This document shows, in pieces, positions 1 to 12,349 of a stretch of 64,000 nt of DNA. This stretch comes from Mesocentrotus franciscanus (lineage: Eukaryota > Echinodermata > Echinoidea > Camarodonta > Strongylocentrotidae). The translations under genes were made by a program, and so were the position numbers. The stretch's first letter is position 1, and each line of letters starts with the position of its first letter. A model generated the notes under the pieces. It ran no database searches, had not been told where the DNA came from, and saw only the letters and a list, made by a program, of their open reading frames with translations. Location: contig CP137671.1 in NCBI GenBank assembly GCA_037976565.1, forward strand, positions 13,887,229 through 13,951,228. Reading direction: 5' to 3'.

Positions 1-2
1 AC

Positions 3-1692
3 CTTTTATACTTGATGCGACAGAAGACATGTTGATAATACTGCCACTATTCTGTTCCAACATCTAGGGAGAAGAGAAGACAATCATAAATTAAATAGCG
101 TTAATTGGATAAATCTGTAACACTGCCATCACAGCCAGGGGTAGGTTAAGTTTTGTGTTGCATTTGCGTCGTGATATATGAACGATATCAGGAGTATGTG
201 TCAAGTTTGCACGTTGGATCATGTGAATTTCAAACGTGAACAATTGCTCAACATTAAACAATTTAACTTCACTGTAAAAAAGCTCTTCTGAAGCTCTCCT
301 GAGCTACATCGCTTACCATTTCAACATAATTTTAGCCATTGGTATACATGTACTCACCTTTGGCAAGACAGCTTTCGTGAGGAAAAACATGGATTTGACA
401 TTCAAGTTGATAGAAAAGTCAAAGTCTTTTTCCTCTGTGTCCAGAACTGTGCCATTGAAGACAAATCTATAAAGAGTTGCAAGAAAGGAAAGAAACACGA
501 TTTTTGAATGACCCTTCCATTTTTCATTTTGACGAACGTTCAGGGTTTTTACCCTCTTCAAAGATCAAATTTTGATCTTGTTTGATGACTTTTATTTTGG
601 ACGATAGAGAATGTACCTAGGTCATGAAGAAAGCATGGAGTTGACTATTATGGATGAATATACAGTTTATTGATGACATCAGAAGAAAGGAGGCTTATCT
701 CAATAGAGTTCCGAAGCTGTGACGTCATAAAAATATATTTTTGGAATTTTTCAATTTTTTTCTTCATTTTCCGATAGAGCATAAAAAAAAATGTCCAAAT
801 GTCGAAACCAATTGAATAGGTTAAGTATTGGCTGAGATATGACCATCTGAATAAAAAGATTGCCTATGGGAACTCATTGTTATATTGCTCTGGCTCCTAA
901 TGTTATGAACCAGAGCAATATAACACTGAGTTCCCATAGGCAATCTTTTTATTCAGATGGTCATATCTCAGCCAATATTTAACCTATTCAATTGGTTTTC
1001 AACATTTGGACATTATTTTTGGTGGTCTTTCGGAAAATGAAGAAAAAATTGAGAAATTCCAAAAATAGATTTTTGATGATGTCACACTTCACCAATCTAT
1101 ATCTACCGGTATATAGATCTAGGGTAAAAGCTAAATTTACAATTTGAATCTTGAATAAAGCTCAGATTTTCAACTTTGAATAAAATAAAAAAGCAAATAA
1201 AAATTAATCTAAATTAGTAATGAGAGGTCTATGATACAGGAAAATGAAGATTATTAGATGGCCATCACATGCCCACAACTGAATCCATCGCAAACCCTAG
1301 AAAGATAAACAAACAAAAAGTCAAATTCCGGGACAAAAATGCTTGTAAATGTGACCAAGCTGCATGCAAGAAGTCTGGACAAAGAGCCTAGGAGGGCTCT
1401 ACAAGAAGCAATTATTGGACATGAAGAAAAAAAAAAGACAGCAAACATATTGCACATGAAGGAAAATATGGCTGTTGTATGCCAATTTTTGCCTCCATTA
1501 TTAAAACTTAAAACTTACGAAAAATATATATCTTTTATCATCCCGATAATTTTAAGTACTTGTATTGAACACATACAGCATAAACTACAGTAGATATCCT
1601 ACTTGACTCGTTTTAGCAACAGAAAATTGGAGGGGAAAAAAATCAAACTGTAAAAATGTATTCCAATCTTTCTATAACAGGTGTATGTAAAA

Positions 1693-1734
<42 letters not shown>

Positions 1735-4700
1735 TAATTTACGAATTCGGCAATTTGCTGAAACAGAAAACTTAAATGCATGTATGTATATATATATATG
1801 TTTAAGTTTTGAGTGTAACTTTTCTGTTTTAGAAAATTGCTTATTAAGTAAATTAATACTTCTCCCAATTTCTAAATTGATCTACAAATTTTGAGCATAG
1901 AATTGCATTATGTGTTAGCTGTATAAAGTGCGAAGCGAGACTTCCCAGTCTATTTTTCATTTTAAAAGCCCATATTTATTATTATCATTCATCTCAGGCA
2001 AAGGCCCAACCATTATTTGGAAATATGATTTTAATTATTCATGCTTGAGGAGGTATTTACCCTGCACAGTTGAAGAGAATGTCAATTTTGGGAATTCCTG
2101 CCAGAAATGTTGTCACCTCCTCCTTGTTTGTGACATCTAATTTGCTCACGATGAGACCTGCATAGGAGAGAGAGAGAGAGAGACAATAATTGGCAGTCAT
2201 AATGTTCATATCATGTACCTAAGTAACCTAATCATGAATTGTGGTATTGCCGTGCACAGCTGCAGCACTGAAAGTGAAAAGGAGTGAACATTCATTAAAT
2301 TTTTTTAATTTTAAATATAGTAATAAGGATGATAGTAATAATACAAATGATAATAATGATAGTAATAATAATAATAATATAATACTAACAAACTCCAAAC
2401 TTTGCCTGCCTTACATGTGGAAGTCTCTGCCAGTCCCAAATTGGCCTTTTAAGCTATCAGAGGACACCAAGTAGACTCCAAAACCAACTGTAGTTACTAG
2501 TAGCAGGTAGATACCCTCTAAATTGAGACACAACTGGCAGCATTCTGCATGCTACATTTCAATAATCATAGCTCTGATTTACCTTTTGTATCTTTCAGTT
2601 CATTCAGCTTCTCCAGATTGATATCTGTCGCATGAACAGTAGCCCCTTCTCGAGCAAAGGCCTGTCAAGTTAAAAAAATATATGTTTGCCAGTCGAAAGA
2701 TATTCCAGTGAAACCGCCAACCACAAACTGCAGATAGCTGATACGATGAATACAGTTAACATCTAAAATATTGATACACCTTGTAAATTTGATGTGTTTT
2801 TTTTTTTTTTGGGGGGACCTCAAGAATGAAAGGTAGAATGGAGGAATTAGGGCTTTTGTTGAATATGTTTAGATGTAAGCTTTCATATATATGTCACATT
2901 CTCAAGAAACATAAGTTGGCACAAATCAATTTTCACATACTTAAAATGACAACACTTGGTAAGGGTGTAATTAATTTAGTTTTTAACTGTAATGTATTCC
3001 TTACAAGATTAATTATCAAATGATTATCAAATGAATGATCAATATCAAATTATAAATAATCATTTAGAAATAAAAAACTTAATTTTCACAATCATTTTAG
3101 AAATGCAAAATATATGTTCACGCTGACTGTTTTGTCTCATAAGACAAAATTTCTAAGTCTGCTGATTAAAATATTACCAGGATTCAATGATTGAAAGAGA
3201 CTAGTTTCAATTTATAATAAAAAAAAGGATGTAGGCACCGACGAGAAACTATGAATGATTCTTCCTTGGCCTTAGATCTAGTTGTGAATAAGAGTTCTAA
3301 TACTGTTTATGGGGAAATATGAAAATGTTTATTATTATTATAATTAGATACATGTTTATTAACAGTCCATTACTATTAATTATATTATTATTATTATTAT
3401 AATTATTATTGTTATTATATACTAATATCATTTTTTATCAGTATTAATTACAATATATTATTATTATAATTCATGTCATCTTTAACAAAAAATTGAATTC
3501 CTCATATTTCTGTCCTTGTACTTTTACACTTATGCATGGCTGCAGGCTCAGCTCCCTGAAATTTAAATTAGTTCGGACCTTGACCACACTTAAACGAGCA
3601 CCACCCTGATGTTGTTCGATCCATGATAGCTCAGCTCAGTCCCTATCGTCGATCATGTATTATCATGTAGCTATGTAGGCCATCATCATTTCATAGCAAA
3701 TACATTTTTCTTGATTTCTTCAGAACAATGGTGGCTTCTTTTAACGCATACATTGTATACATGTGCATCACGTTGTGATGCTCCCCCCACTCCTGGCGCT
3801 CCAACATCAATTATTACCCTAGTCATATATGTAGCGCTCTTATACATATCGGGTACCATGTACAATGCACCTGGGCCCCTGTTGGCGTTGCATAAAAGTT
3901 AGCATTGATGGCCGGTTCTTATTATAGTAACTTTGTTATATCATGGTAACTTCAAAGGAAACCTTGTCCTTGATTTGATTGGCTGTTGATTGATGGTTGC
4001 CATGGTCATGATTGATGGTGGTACCATCAAGCGTAAGTTTAATTATCCAACGGGCCCTGAAAGGAGCTCATGGAGAGTGGCAAAAGTGTATCAAGATATC
4101 TTGCCAAAGAACGTTAGTGCCAGGCTCAGGATATACGAACACTCTGCATGCTCAGCTCAGGCTCATGTTAACACCATTGCACCTGAGCATGCTGAGCTGA
4201 GTGTTCAAACATGAGCCAAGACAACAGAGCTACCAAGTGTCACGCATTATGCTTGAAGTCACGCATTCGAGGGTCTGAAAACGCTCTCACGCATGACGCG
4301 CGCACGCGATTTCGAACCGTACGCTATACGCTATACCCTCGCCCGCCGAATCATGAAAATGTCACACATAGCTGATTTTTGAACTTGGCGTCTCTGAGAC
4401 AATGACAAATGGCAATGGCTTGGTTTGTCGTATGAGTCAGGTCAATGTAAGTGAACCATATCATACCAAGTTAGACTGAAAGTTTCGGTCTCTGATATTA
4501 ACCGTTAAACGGTTGTTCCGCTGAGACTACGTCTTGCTCCACTGATCGACCCCCTCTACAGGCTCTATAAATACAGGATTCAGGAAGGTTGACAAATATA
4601 TCAGTAATTCAGTGTCATTAAAGAATTTCTCGTATCACTACTACTAAGCTACGGCACTACCAGATGGTTATTTCTGTCTACATGCATACCATTACTACTT

Positions 4701-4956
4701 AGTTACCACCATTGCACCATATCAATTCAATTTAGGCCTAGGCTAGACTATATATATATTATAAACATTTAAATTATTTCCTTCACAAAATAGTCAAAAA
4801 CAAAATGACCACGACCATGTCATGTGTCACTCATGTCTCATGACACCTCCACTAGCTAGCTGTAACATCAAATGACCAATTTACCTGAGCAGTGGCTCTT
4901 CCAATGCCTTGAGCAGCTGCCGTCACAACTGCAACTTTTCCAGCTAAACGACCCAT
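3..4956 (-). CDS. BDH2: BDH2/DHRS6-type short-chain dehydrogenase, first five coding exons (partial)
   Basis: Cytosolic SDR-family NAD-dependent dehydrogenase (type 2 3-hydroxybutyrate dehydrogenase; in vertebrates also linked to siderophore synthesis). Coding exons on the minus strand: 4885-4956, 2583-2661, 2061-2157, 358-466 and 3-63. All have AG/GT borders and the reading phase is continuous. The ATG at 4956 starts MGRLAGKVAVVTAAAQGIGR, holding the TAAAQGIG nucleotide-binding turn. DIN follows β2, NCAG is the SDR NAG-type motif, and the last exon gives INMSSVASSIKG with the catalytic-serine-strand motif. Human BDH2 has the same order and near-identical motifs. The catalytic YxxxK and C-terminus lie beyond the left edge; bases 1-2 are already the next donor. 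The long intron between 466 and 2061 holds a foldback element and a TA microsatellite. It shares an upstream region head to head with PDXK. I see no coding lesion. Confidence 0.95.
717..1086. mobile_element. Foldback element with ~170-bp inverted arms (BDH2 intron)
   Basis: Two near-identical arms run toward each other from GTGACGTCAT near 718 to GCTCTGG near 890 and from CCAGAGC near 904 to ATGATGTCAC near 1083, separated by about 16 bp. The whole segment could fold into one long hairpin. It lies between the third and fourth BDH2 coding exons. Best read as a foldback MITE; no coding capacity. Confidence 0.8.
1696..1733. repeat. (TA)n microsatellite
   Basis: Uninterrupted alternating TA run inside a BDH2 intron. 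Confidence 0.95.
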
Positions 4957-5339
4957 TTTTTCTTACACTTGTTGCTGATTATCCAGAGCAGAGCAGTTCG
5001 TAAGAATGCCTAGGCTAGTCTAAGGAGTAAGGGGGAGGTACCGGGCGCGGGCGCGGGCTGGCCTGGATGATCGGGTGCTGTATGCATGTACTGTACATGC
5101 TCTGCCGGTGCACGAGTGAGTGAACAGCTGACCGGCTTGTGATTTGTCACGTGATTTCAGTATTATAAATTCATGCAGCGTACGTACGTCCCGTCGTACG
5201 TACACATGTAGTCCTGGTCTAGTCCCATGCGAACATATATTCGTTTGTTGAGCCTTGCCACACTGCTGTACGGTACGCGGTACTAACTCAATTTAATACC
5301 AAGATCAAGATCTGAACTTCTGAAGATAAAACACCAAAC
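4957..5339. promoter_or_regulatory. Shared head-to-head promoter region of BDH2 and PDXK
   Basis: About 383 bp separate the two divergent start codons, so both 5' UTRs and core promoters must lie here unless there are upstream non-coding exons. It contains a palindromic E-box within GTCACGTGAT (CACGTG at 5148-5153), a TATAAA at 5164-5169 on the plus strand, and a 9-bp inverted repeat GTACGTACG/CGTACGTAC (5180-5188 and 5195-5203). A GC-rich patch lies at 5040-5060. The motifs are seen directly; their use is inferred. Confidence 0.6.
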
Positions 5340-8300
5340 ATGGCACTTCCTGACCATAGAGTGATTTCAATCCAGAGTCATGTTGTCTCAGGATATGTTG
5401 GGAACAAGTCTGCTGTATTTCCAATGCAGGTGCGTAGACTCTAGATCTACATTACATTTAACTCCAGGAAGCTCCGACGCCGACGACGCCTTCGGCGTCG
5501 GCGTCGGAGCTTCCTGGAGTTACATTACATTTAGACCCTAACCTAAAGGCCTAATTTACTCACTAATGAATGTGAATTTGGAATGGGATTACCGATTATT
5601 CCTATAGTCTAAATCATAATTATTTATTTAGTGATTACAGATTACCTATGTCATGATCAAGCCATTCAACTTAGGACAAGGGCCGGGGCGCGTTATTTTT
5701 TTCTGCGGCACAGATTGGGGTTAGGTGCGTGTTGAGCCTATGGGAAAGTTTTGGGTTAGGGTTAAATCAAGACCTCTTTAAAAAAAAAAGCCCCAATCTG
5801 TGCCGCAGAATAAAATGACGCGGCCGGTGCCGGGCCGGGCCGGGGCAGGGCCAGGGGGAGGAGGTAACCACACAAATTTGGTGTCAATAATCATGAGACA
5901 TGCTGAGATGATGAGTGTGAATGTAGCCTTAAAATAATTAGTTGGTGATAATATGAAAATTCAAAATATGATAATGATCAGGGCAGTCAACCCTCCCGCA
6001 TTTGGAGGGATCGAGTCTCATGCCACCACGCTCATTCTCCCACCTCCCCACAAGCTCGTAGCGGGAGACTCCCGCCACCATGCCCTTCCTCCTGCTCTCC
6101 CGCAAACGATGTAGAATCTCCCGGTTTATGAAAAAAACCTGCCAAACGTCAAACTGGACCAAAAAAAAATGTGCTCTTACCCCATCCTGCCCGCGATAAA
6201 CCTTGCACACTGGCTTCAGAGTTTGCTAGTATAATCTTCTTTTTTCTTGTACAAAGCGCTGTATGTAAAAATTTGTCACATACCTTCCATGTGTTCCTGA
6301 TGATAATGAGCTCACATGTAAAAAAACGCTGACCTCTGACAAGAGTTTGCAATGCGCGATGTTGGTTCTGCCGCAAACGCAAATTCAAGCAGTTGAAGTG
6401 AAATTGCCTATACATGCAAAAGAGGCGTGCGCCTTAGTACACCAAAATATAATAGTTATTATCATCAAGTCAGGAATTCTTTAGCCTTTATCATCTAATT
6501 TTACTTCTTCAAGGTTCTAGGATACGAGGTGGATGCCATCAACTCCGTCCAGCTATGCTGCCACACCGGCTACAAACACTTCCAAGGCCAAGTACTAAAC
6601 GATTCCGATCTGAAGACCCTCTTTGAAGGCCTGAAGCTGAATGATATCCATCGATACTCCCATCTCCTCACAGGTATTAAACGGCAAAGTTAAGTCTAAG
6701 GTCAGTAATTAAAGGACATTTAATTCTCGGCTCAGTCTAAACAGTCATCATTAAATGGCAATCCAATCTTAACCCCACACGTGCCATGGTCATTAAACTT
6801 CCACCCAAGAGCATGGGTGAAAATGTCATTCTTAGAATGAACAGGGGACACTTAATTAGTACTCAAGTTTTTTCTGACAAGCCCCAACACTTTTGAGCAG
6901 TTAAAAAAAAAAAAGCATAATTGAACACAAAGACAAAAAAAAAGGGGTTGTAGTTTGACATGTACTTTGATATACTTCTACATAAGCACAATAATAACAA
7001 AATTATCAACTATTTTTCACCTTAACTAGAACTTAATTATTCTCTTTTTCGCTGAATCTATCCTCAGGTTACGTTGGATCCGAGTCGTTTCTGTATGAAG
7101 TTATACGAGCCGTCAAAGAACTGAAAGAAGCCAACCCTGCCATTACCTATGTCTGCGATCCCGTGCTAGGAGACGCAGGAAAGTTCTATGTACCCAAGGA
7201 GCTGATGCCTATCTACAGAGACCAACTCCTGCCTCTTGCTGATATCATCACACCCAACCAGTTTGAAGCAGAGTGAGTGAAGGGCTTGTTCACATTATGG
7301 TGTAGGAACGCAGCAGTTTCTTTATGTGTGAATGAATGGCAATAATAATAATTAAACGTTACTGTAAAGTGCATTTAACACATCTAGGCATGATTGCATA
7401 TGTCTCTATGCACTTTACAGAACAGAATACAGGAGGAGTGGAAATGGTACACTAGGTTCATTTTTGTGAGATCTTACAAAGTGGTCAATAAATATGTTTT
7501 CAAATAAATTCTGAACTTCAATTCTGAACTTCAATGAGGGGTGGGGGGCAGGAGAGAAAAAAGGAGCTCCATGCAACAAAGGTCCTATGTTACTCTCATA
7601 TCTATGTAAACCAGTGTAAGGAATACTGTTTTGTTCGCAGGAGCTCTTTTAGGATTTGGAGTTGTATAAGTGTGATTTTTCTCACTGTGATATTTTATAC
7701 ATATAATTACATTTTTTAAAAATTTTTTACCAGAGCTAAATCGCTCTCAGCCCCTTGTATTTTCTTTGCTGATGTTAACATTATATGATGAAAATGTGAA
7801 GCACAGGAGGCTTTAATAGACCAAAGACTATACCTTATTCTAACCCTAAGCTATAACCCACCTGGAACCCTAACCCTAGCCTTTATCTTTGTTAAATTAA
7901 AGCCCAGTGCAAATAATGTGTTACCTATGCTACTACTTCACTCAAACAGGATTACTAAGCTAAACACATTACTTTCTGATTTTTAATTTTATACCTTCTT
8001 CTTAGGTTATTATCAGGTGTAACCATTACAGATCAAGAGTCAGCCCTGAAGGCTCTCAGTATCCTTCATGGTAAAGGTGTTGGGACAGTTATACTCAGCA
8101 GCTATGAAGCAGGCAACAAAGAAACGTTAGTCACTCTTGCTTCAACATTAAAAGGTGAGCATATTTTCAATGCTAAGGTTTTTTTTTTGTATTTCATGTT
8201 TTATTGATCCTTTTCACCTTAAATTGAACATCACATAGTATCAACATAAATTATGGTGGATCATATAATAAAATATAAATCATGTGAAATGTGCACATGT

Positions 8301-10509
8301 CTTTATAACATACATAAGAAACAACAACAATCAAACGACTAGTTGTCGATTGCTGGTATGAAGAGATTACATAAGAATACAAGAGACAACCAGAGATAAG
8401 CAATGTTCAATGCTACAATGTAAGTTGTTATTAACTCTAGCAGGAGGGGTAAGTTAGAATTGTAGGTTGATTTGCCTGTTAACTTTGCACCTTTCTAACA
8501 GATGACAGCCCTGCCCTGGATGCAATGTATGGGGGATGGGGGATGTGGGACACTTTTGACACTTTTTGTATTTATAATATATATCAATCAAATTAGTTTA
8601 TTTAATCAATAATAAAGTCCAGAGTTATAGAGTAAGATAACAAAATAAGGTAAGAAACGGGGAAAGACAAAGACATGTAGAATATAAAAAACAATCGAAA
8701 AATGCACAATCAAAGCAAAATGAAAACTAATTATACTTGCATTCATCACATGAAGTTTAATCTATTCCATTAAACAGGAAACGAGAGGAGAGTTTGCCGT
8801 CTGGAGTTTCCTCATCTAAATTGCACCTTCACAGGGACTGGTGATCTATTATCAGCTCTCTTACTTGTATGGACACACAAACATCCAGATAATCTACTGG
8901 TGAGAAATGGTTTCAGTCTTCACATCAATTATTATTTATCAATCCTGTTAAGCATACTTTTCATTTTCTAAATTTGTATTGTTCATACCGTATTTTAACA
9001 ACACATTATCTTTTAATATCCAAGTTAATTTTGGCTTGATTTTCTTGTTTATCTTCTATACTACTTCTGATTAATTAATCCATTGAATGCTCATGTGCTA
9101 TTGAGCATGCATGAGGGGAAACTCATTGAAACAGATACCTTGTCCCTAGCTTCAGTTCTCACGTGGTGATTGAATATACCTCGGATGTATATAGGTAGCA
9201 GATACAGGATTGTGTCTATAACTCACTTATCATTAATGTTTGTTATTTTGTTTTGTTTATTATTTTGTAGCTTGCCTGTGAGAAAGCATTGTCTACAATG
9301 CAAGCAGTCTTGAAGAGAACGTTGGAGAGTGCTCAAGGTGAGAACAGTGGGTTCAGAAAATGTAGATAGATAAATCAATAGTTTATTGATAAAAAAACAA
9401 ACATCATTGCAGCACAGCCAAATTGCTTAATCAGCATTGACAAAAATAACAAATAGAAAATGATAATCAACAATTATAGACTGCATACCAAAAAAGGTAA
9501 TCTTAAGGGTAGAACTACACAAAACAAAGAAAGGTAATCATGTTTTACTACTGCACTCAAAATCAATGGCGAAAGCAAGACAGCCCCATTTCTTCTTCCA
9601 AAAATGTAAAGGGAAATGAAGCCATGTACAGAGCTGCCAACCATTTCGTTTTTTAATCCAAATTACGTTTTTTTCTCTCACAAAATACCGTTTTTAATTT
9701 TTTAATTTTTTTTTTTTTTTTTTTTTACATAGCGCTGTCAAACAACTGCCCTAATATGTTATTTTGATCACAAATTCAATAGAAAACTAAGGTTAAAACA
9801 TACTTGAAGAGAAAAATATTCTCAAAAAGAAGCATTGGAAGTGTGTCGCGCGTGGTTGTAAGTTTTGTTTTAATGAATTCCTTTTTTTTGCTTGAAATTC
9901 CTTTTTTTGGCCATCATGATTCCTTTTTTTGGTCGCACAAGGTTGGCAGCTCTGCATGTATGTATAAAAATACTAGGTGATATAATATTTAAACATTTTT
10001 GTACAGTGCATATCATATGATATAACTTCCCTGTATGCTTCTATGAATGTATGGGTATTACCTGATCATTTGCAAGTAATAAATCCCGCCAGGTACCTCT
10101 GAAACACCTGGGTGGAGAGAGACAAGTGTAGATTAAATGTCTTGTCGAAGGACATACATGTATGTACACTAGGCAGAGTTGTCTACTACTACACTGTACT
10201 ACTACTTTAATTACTACTAGTGCTACTACTACTACTACTCTAATTCTACTACTAATTCTAATATTACTACTACTACTACTACTACTACTGCTACTACTAC
10301 TACTACTACTGCTAAGAATTATTACTATTTAAAAACAAATTATTTTAACCATTGATTTTTATCACTGATTATTCTTCTATCAATTACCAGCTCTTGCAGG
10401 ACCAGGAAACGTGCCATCCCCTCCCCAGCGTGAGCTACGTCTCATCAATAGCAAGAAAGATATAGAAAATCCTCCAACTCTCATCCAAGGAAAATACCTC
10501 GAGCTTTGA
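5340..10509 (+). CDS. PDXK: Pyridoxal kinase, complete, seven coding exons
   Basis: ATP-dependent kinase of the ribokinase fold that phosphorylates pyridoxal, pyridoxamine and pyridoxine in the cytosolic B6 salvage pathway. Exons: 5340-5429, 6514-6673, 7068-7272, 8006-8154, 8778-8899, 9271-9337, 10391-10509. Together they give 912 nt, 303 residues plus TGA, close to human PDXK (312). All junctions are GT-AG and in phase. Recognisable parts: [16 protein letters not shown] at the N-terminus (substrate pocket serine), [25 protein letters not shown] (residues 112-119), [12 protein letters not shown] (141-152), and the GTGD phosphate-binding loop with catalytic Asp224 in [20 protein letters not shown]. 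Start: the ATG aligns with the usual N-terminus and follows CAAAC. Introns contain a hairpin at 5461-5520, an inverted-repeat element near 5682-5825 and a TAC microsatellite. No lesion seen. Confidence 0.97.
5448..5533. repeat. GC-rich perfect hairpin bounded by 13-bp direct repeats
   Basis: Arms of 26 bp (5460-5485 and 5496-5521, starting AACTCCAGGAAGCTCCGACG) surround a 10-nt loop ACGCCTTCGG. The hairpin is flanked on both sides by TACATTACATTTA (5448-5460 and 5521-5533). It lies in PDXK intron 1, and its GC content is far above the surrounding intron. The arrangement looks like a small insertion with a target-site duplication. Confidence 0.85.
5682..5825. mobile_element. Short inverted-repeat element (MITE-like) in PDXK intron 1
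   Basis: The left arm contains CTGCGGCACAGATTGGGG and the right arm its reverse complement CCCCAATCTGTGCCGCAG, each with CGCG-rich outer parts. The arms are about 40 bp around an unrelated ~65-bp centre. No coding capacity. Confidence 0.65.
10185..10312. repeat. (TAC)n microsatellite
   Basis: Imperfect array of TAC/CTA triplets in the last PDXK intron, just upstream of the terminal exon. Confidence 0.9.
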
Positions 10510-12349
10510 TAACGATTTCACTCAGATTTTTTTAATATGGGTAGAGGAGCATTGGGAAAATGGATAGAATGATGATTTGATGTAATTGTGAAATATTTTA
10601 AAATGTAAGAATTCCTGAGGCAAGTACAGAAGCCAGTTTATGGCTCAAACACTTGAAAGAATGATAACAGGTGGTTTCTGTTTTAAGAAGGCAACACTGA
10701 AATCTGAAACTTTGTGAAGAAGTTATGGTAACCTACAACATAAAAACAGTCATTGAGTTGTGAAGAAAAAAATATTTGTATAAGTTTAACCCATAGCAGT
10801 TTAGTGTTACCTTTAGCGATATTTTATTTTTTTATCTGTTGATCCAGAATGCCCTGATTTACAAATCATTCTATTTGAGTCAAAATAACTGTAAATAATT
10901 ATTGAAGTCTCAAAATTAGCAACACAGATGAAATTTATAAGCTCTATTTTTGTGTGCAAATTCGCAATTTCTTTTTGATTTCTTTTTTTGGGGTAGGCCT
11001 ACTTTTCATGTACACTGTTTCATTTTAAATATTTTATTTTTATTTTGTTAAACCCTGAAAGAATGGAAAATACAAATTGTTGCCAATTAGAGGAGGTAAA
11101 ACTGATTCATTTAGACTTTTAGAAAACTCTGAACTGCAATGGGTTAAGAGACAGGATGTTTTTATCTTTTTGTCTCGATTAATGTACATGTTGTGTTCAT
11201 ATGTGAAAGGTTCTCTGAAGATTAAAACATTCTTTCCTTTCAGCATGTTAAGAGATAAACAATGTATCATTTTGTCTTGATAACTCAAAATTGTAATGAT
11301 GGAGATAAATCATTCTTGTTTCCAAGCTTTGACTTCCAACCATCTATGTATGTATTCAATTTCAACTATCATCAAAGACATTGAAGCCATACGGTACTAG
11401 AAGCACTACAAAATCCCCTTCAGCGCCATCTCAGGTCAGCTGTAGCAGTATGGTCCTGTAACTCGCTGCTTCCCTAGCTGCGCTGTTGGTTCTCACATCG
11501 ACTCCTCTGTCTGGGAAGTGAGATTAGTATTGGGTTACTCACTGTTGGTAAGTTGACCATGAGATGGCGCTGTGCAGAAAGTTCATTAGTTCAGTATTGC
11601 TTTAAGATTAGATTTAATCTGGCTAGGCCGTTTCTTCCCATAACTCCTTCTGCCTCTAAGATACCTCGCAAGAATATACATGTACATGTATTGATATTTT
11701 TATATTAGCAGAAATTGTTTATTTCAAATTTATTATGAGAAATGGCTTATTTTAAGTCTTTGATTAAGAATGTTGTGGGGATAGAAGTAGAATGATGCAA
11801 TAAGTTTAAATTAAATGTGTTCATTTTATGTCACTGTATTCCATGCCATTTGGGAAATACATCAACAATAGAACTACCGTACAAGTGGATGGAAGGGTTA
11901 TTCCTTTAATACAGAGGATGTATTTCAATGGAACTGCCTAGAAGAATAGTATGTCGATGCTTATACAAAGTTTTACGTTGTTGCTTTTTATTTGTCCTGA
12001 TGTGTATAGGGTGCTTTTGATCTCATGGTGTTATGTTACAGTGTATGTGAATATTATGCTCTCATAATGGTGTTTGGGAGAATTTGCATTTCCATGTTGT
12101 TTAAACAGGTTTTTTAAGGGAATATTATCGTTATGTGTGATACATGTATGAAAATATAGTTTTAAGGAGGGGAGATTTTAAGCATAGTACTACTTAGATT
12201 CACCTGAAAATCAGGGAAGTAGAAATTTAATTTTCCAAAATGTTAGCAAAAACAAAGTTACTTATGTAGAAAATGCAGTATTTATTGTAGTATCCCTACC
12301 ACTGTAGTCCAGACTTACTGCCATCTAAAGTACAAACACATTTAACACA
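10510..12349. other. PDXK 3' flank, no gene recognised
   Basis: AT-rich sequence following the PDXK stop; the 3' UTR must begin here. There is no AATAAA shortly after the stop; an ATTAAA lies near 11221. A small imperfect inverted repeat around 11412-11578 has arms sharing CAGCGCCATCTCA. Short open frames here have no protein-like features. Confidence 0.5.
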
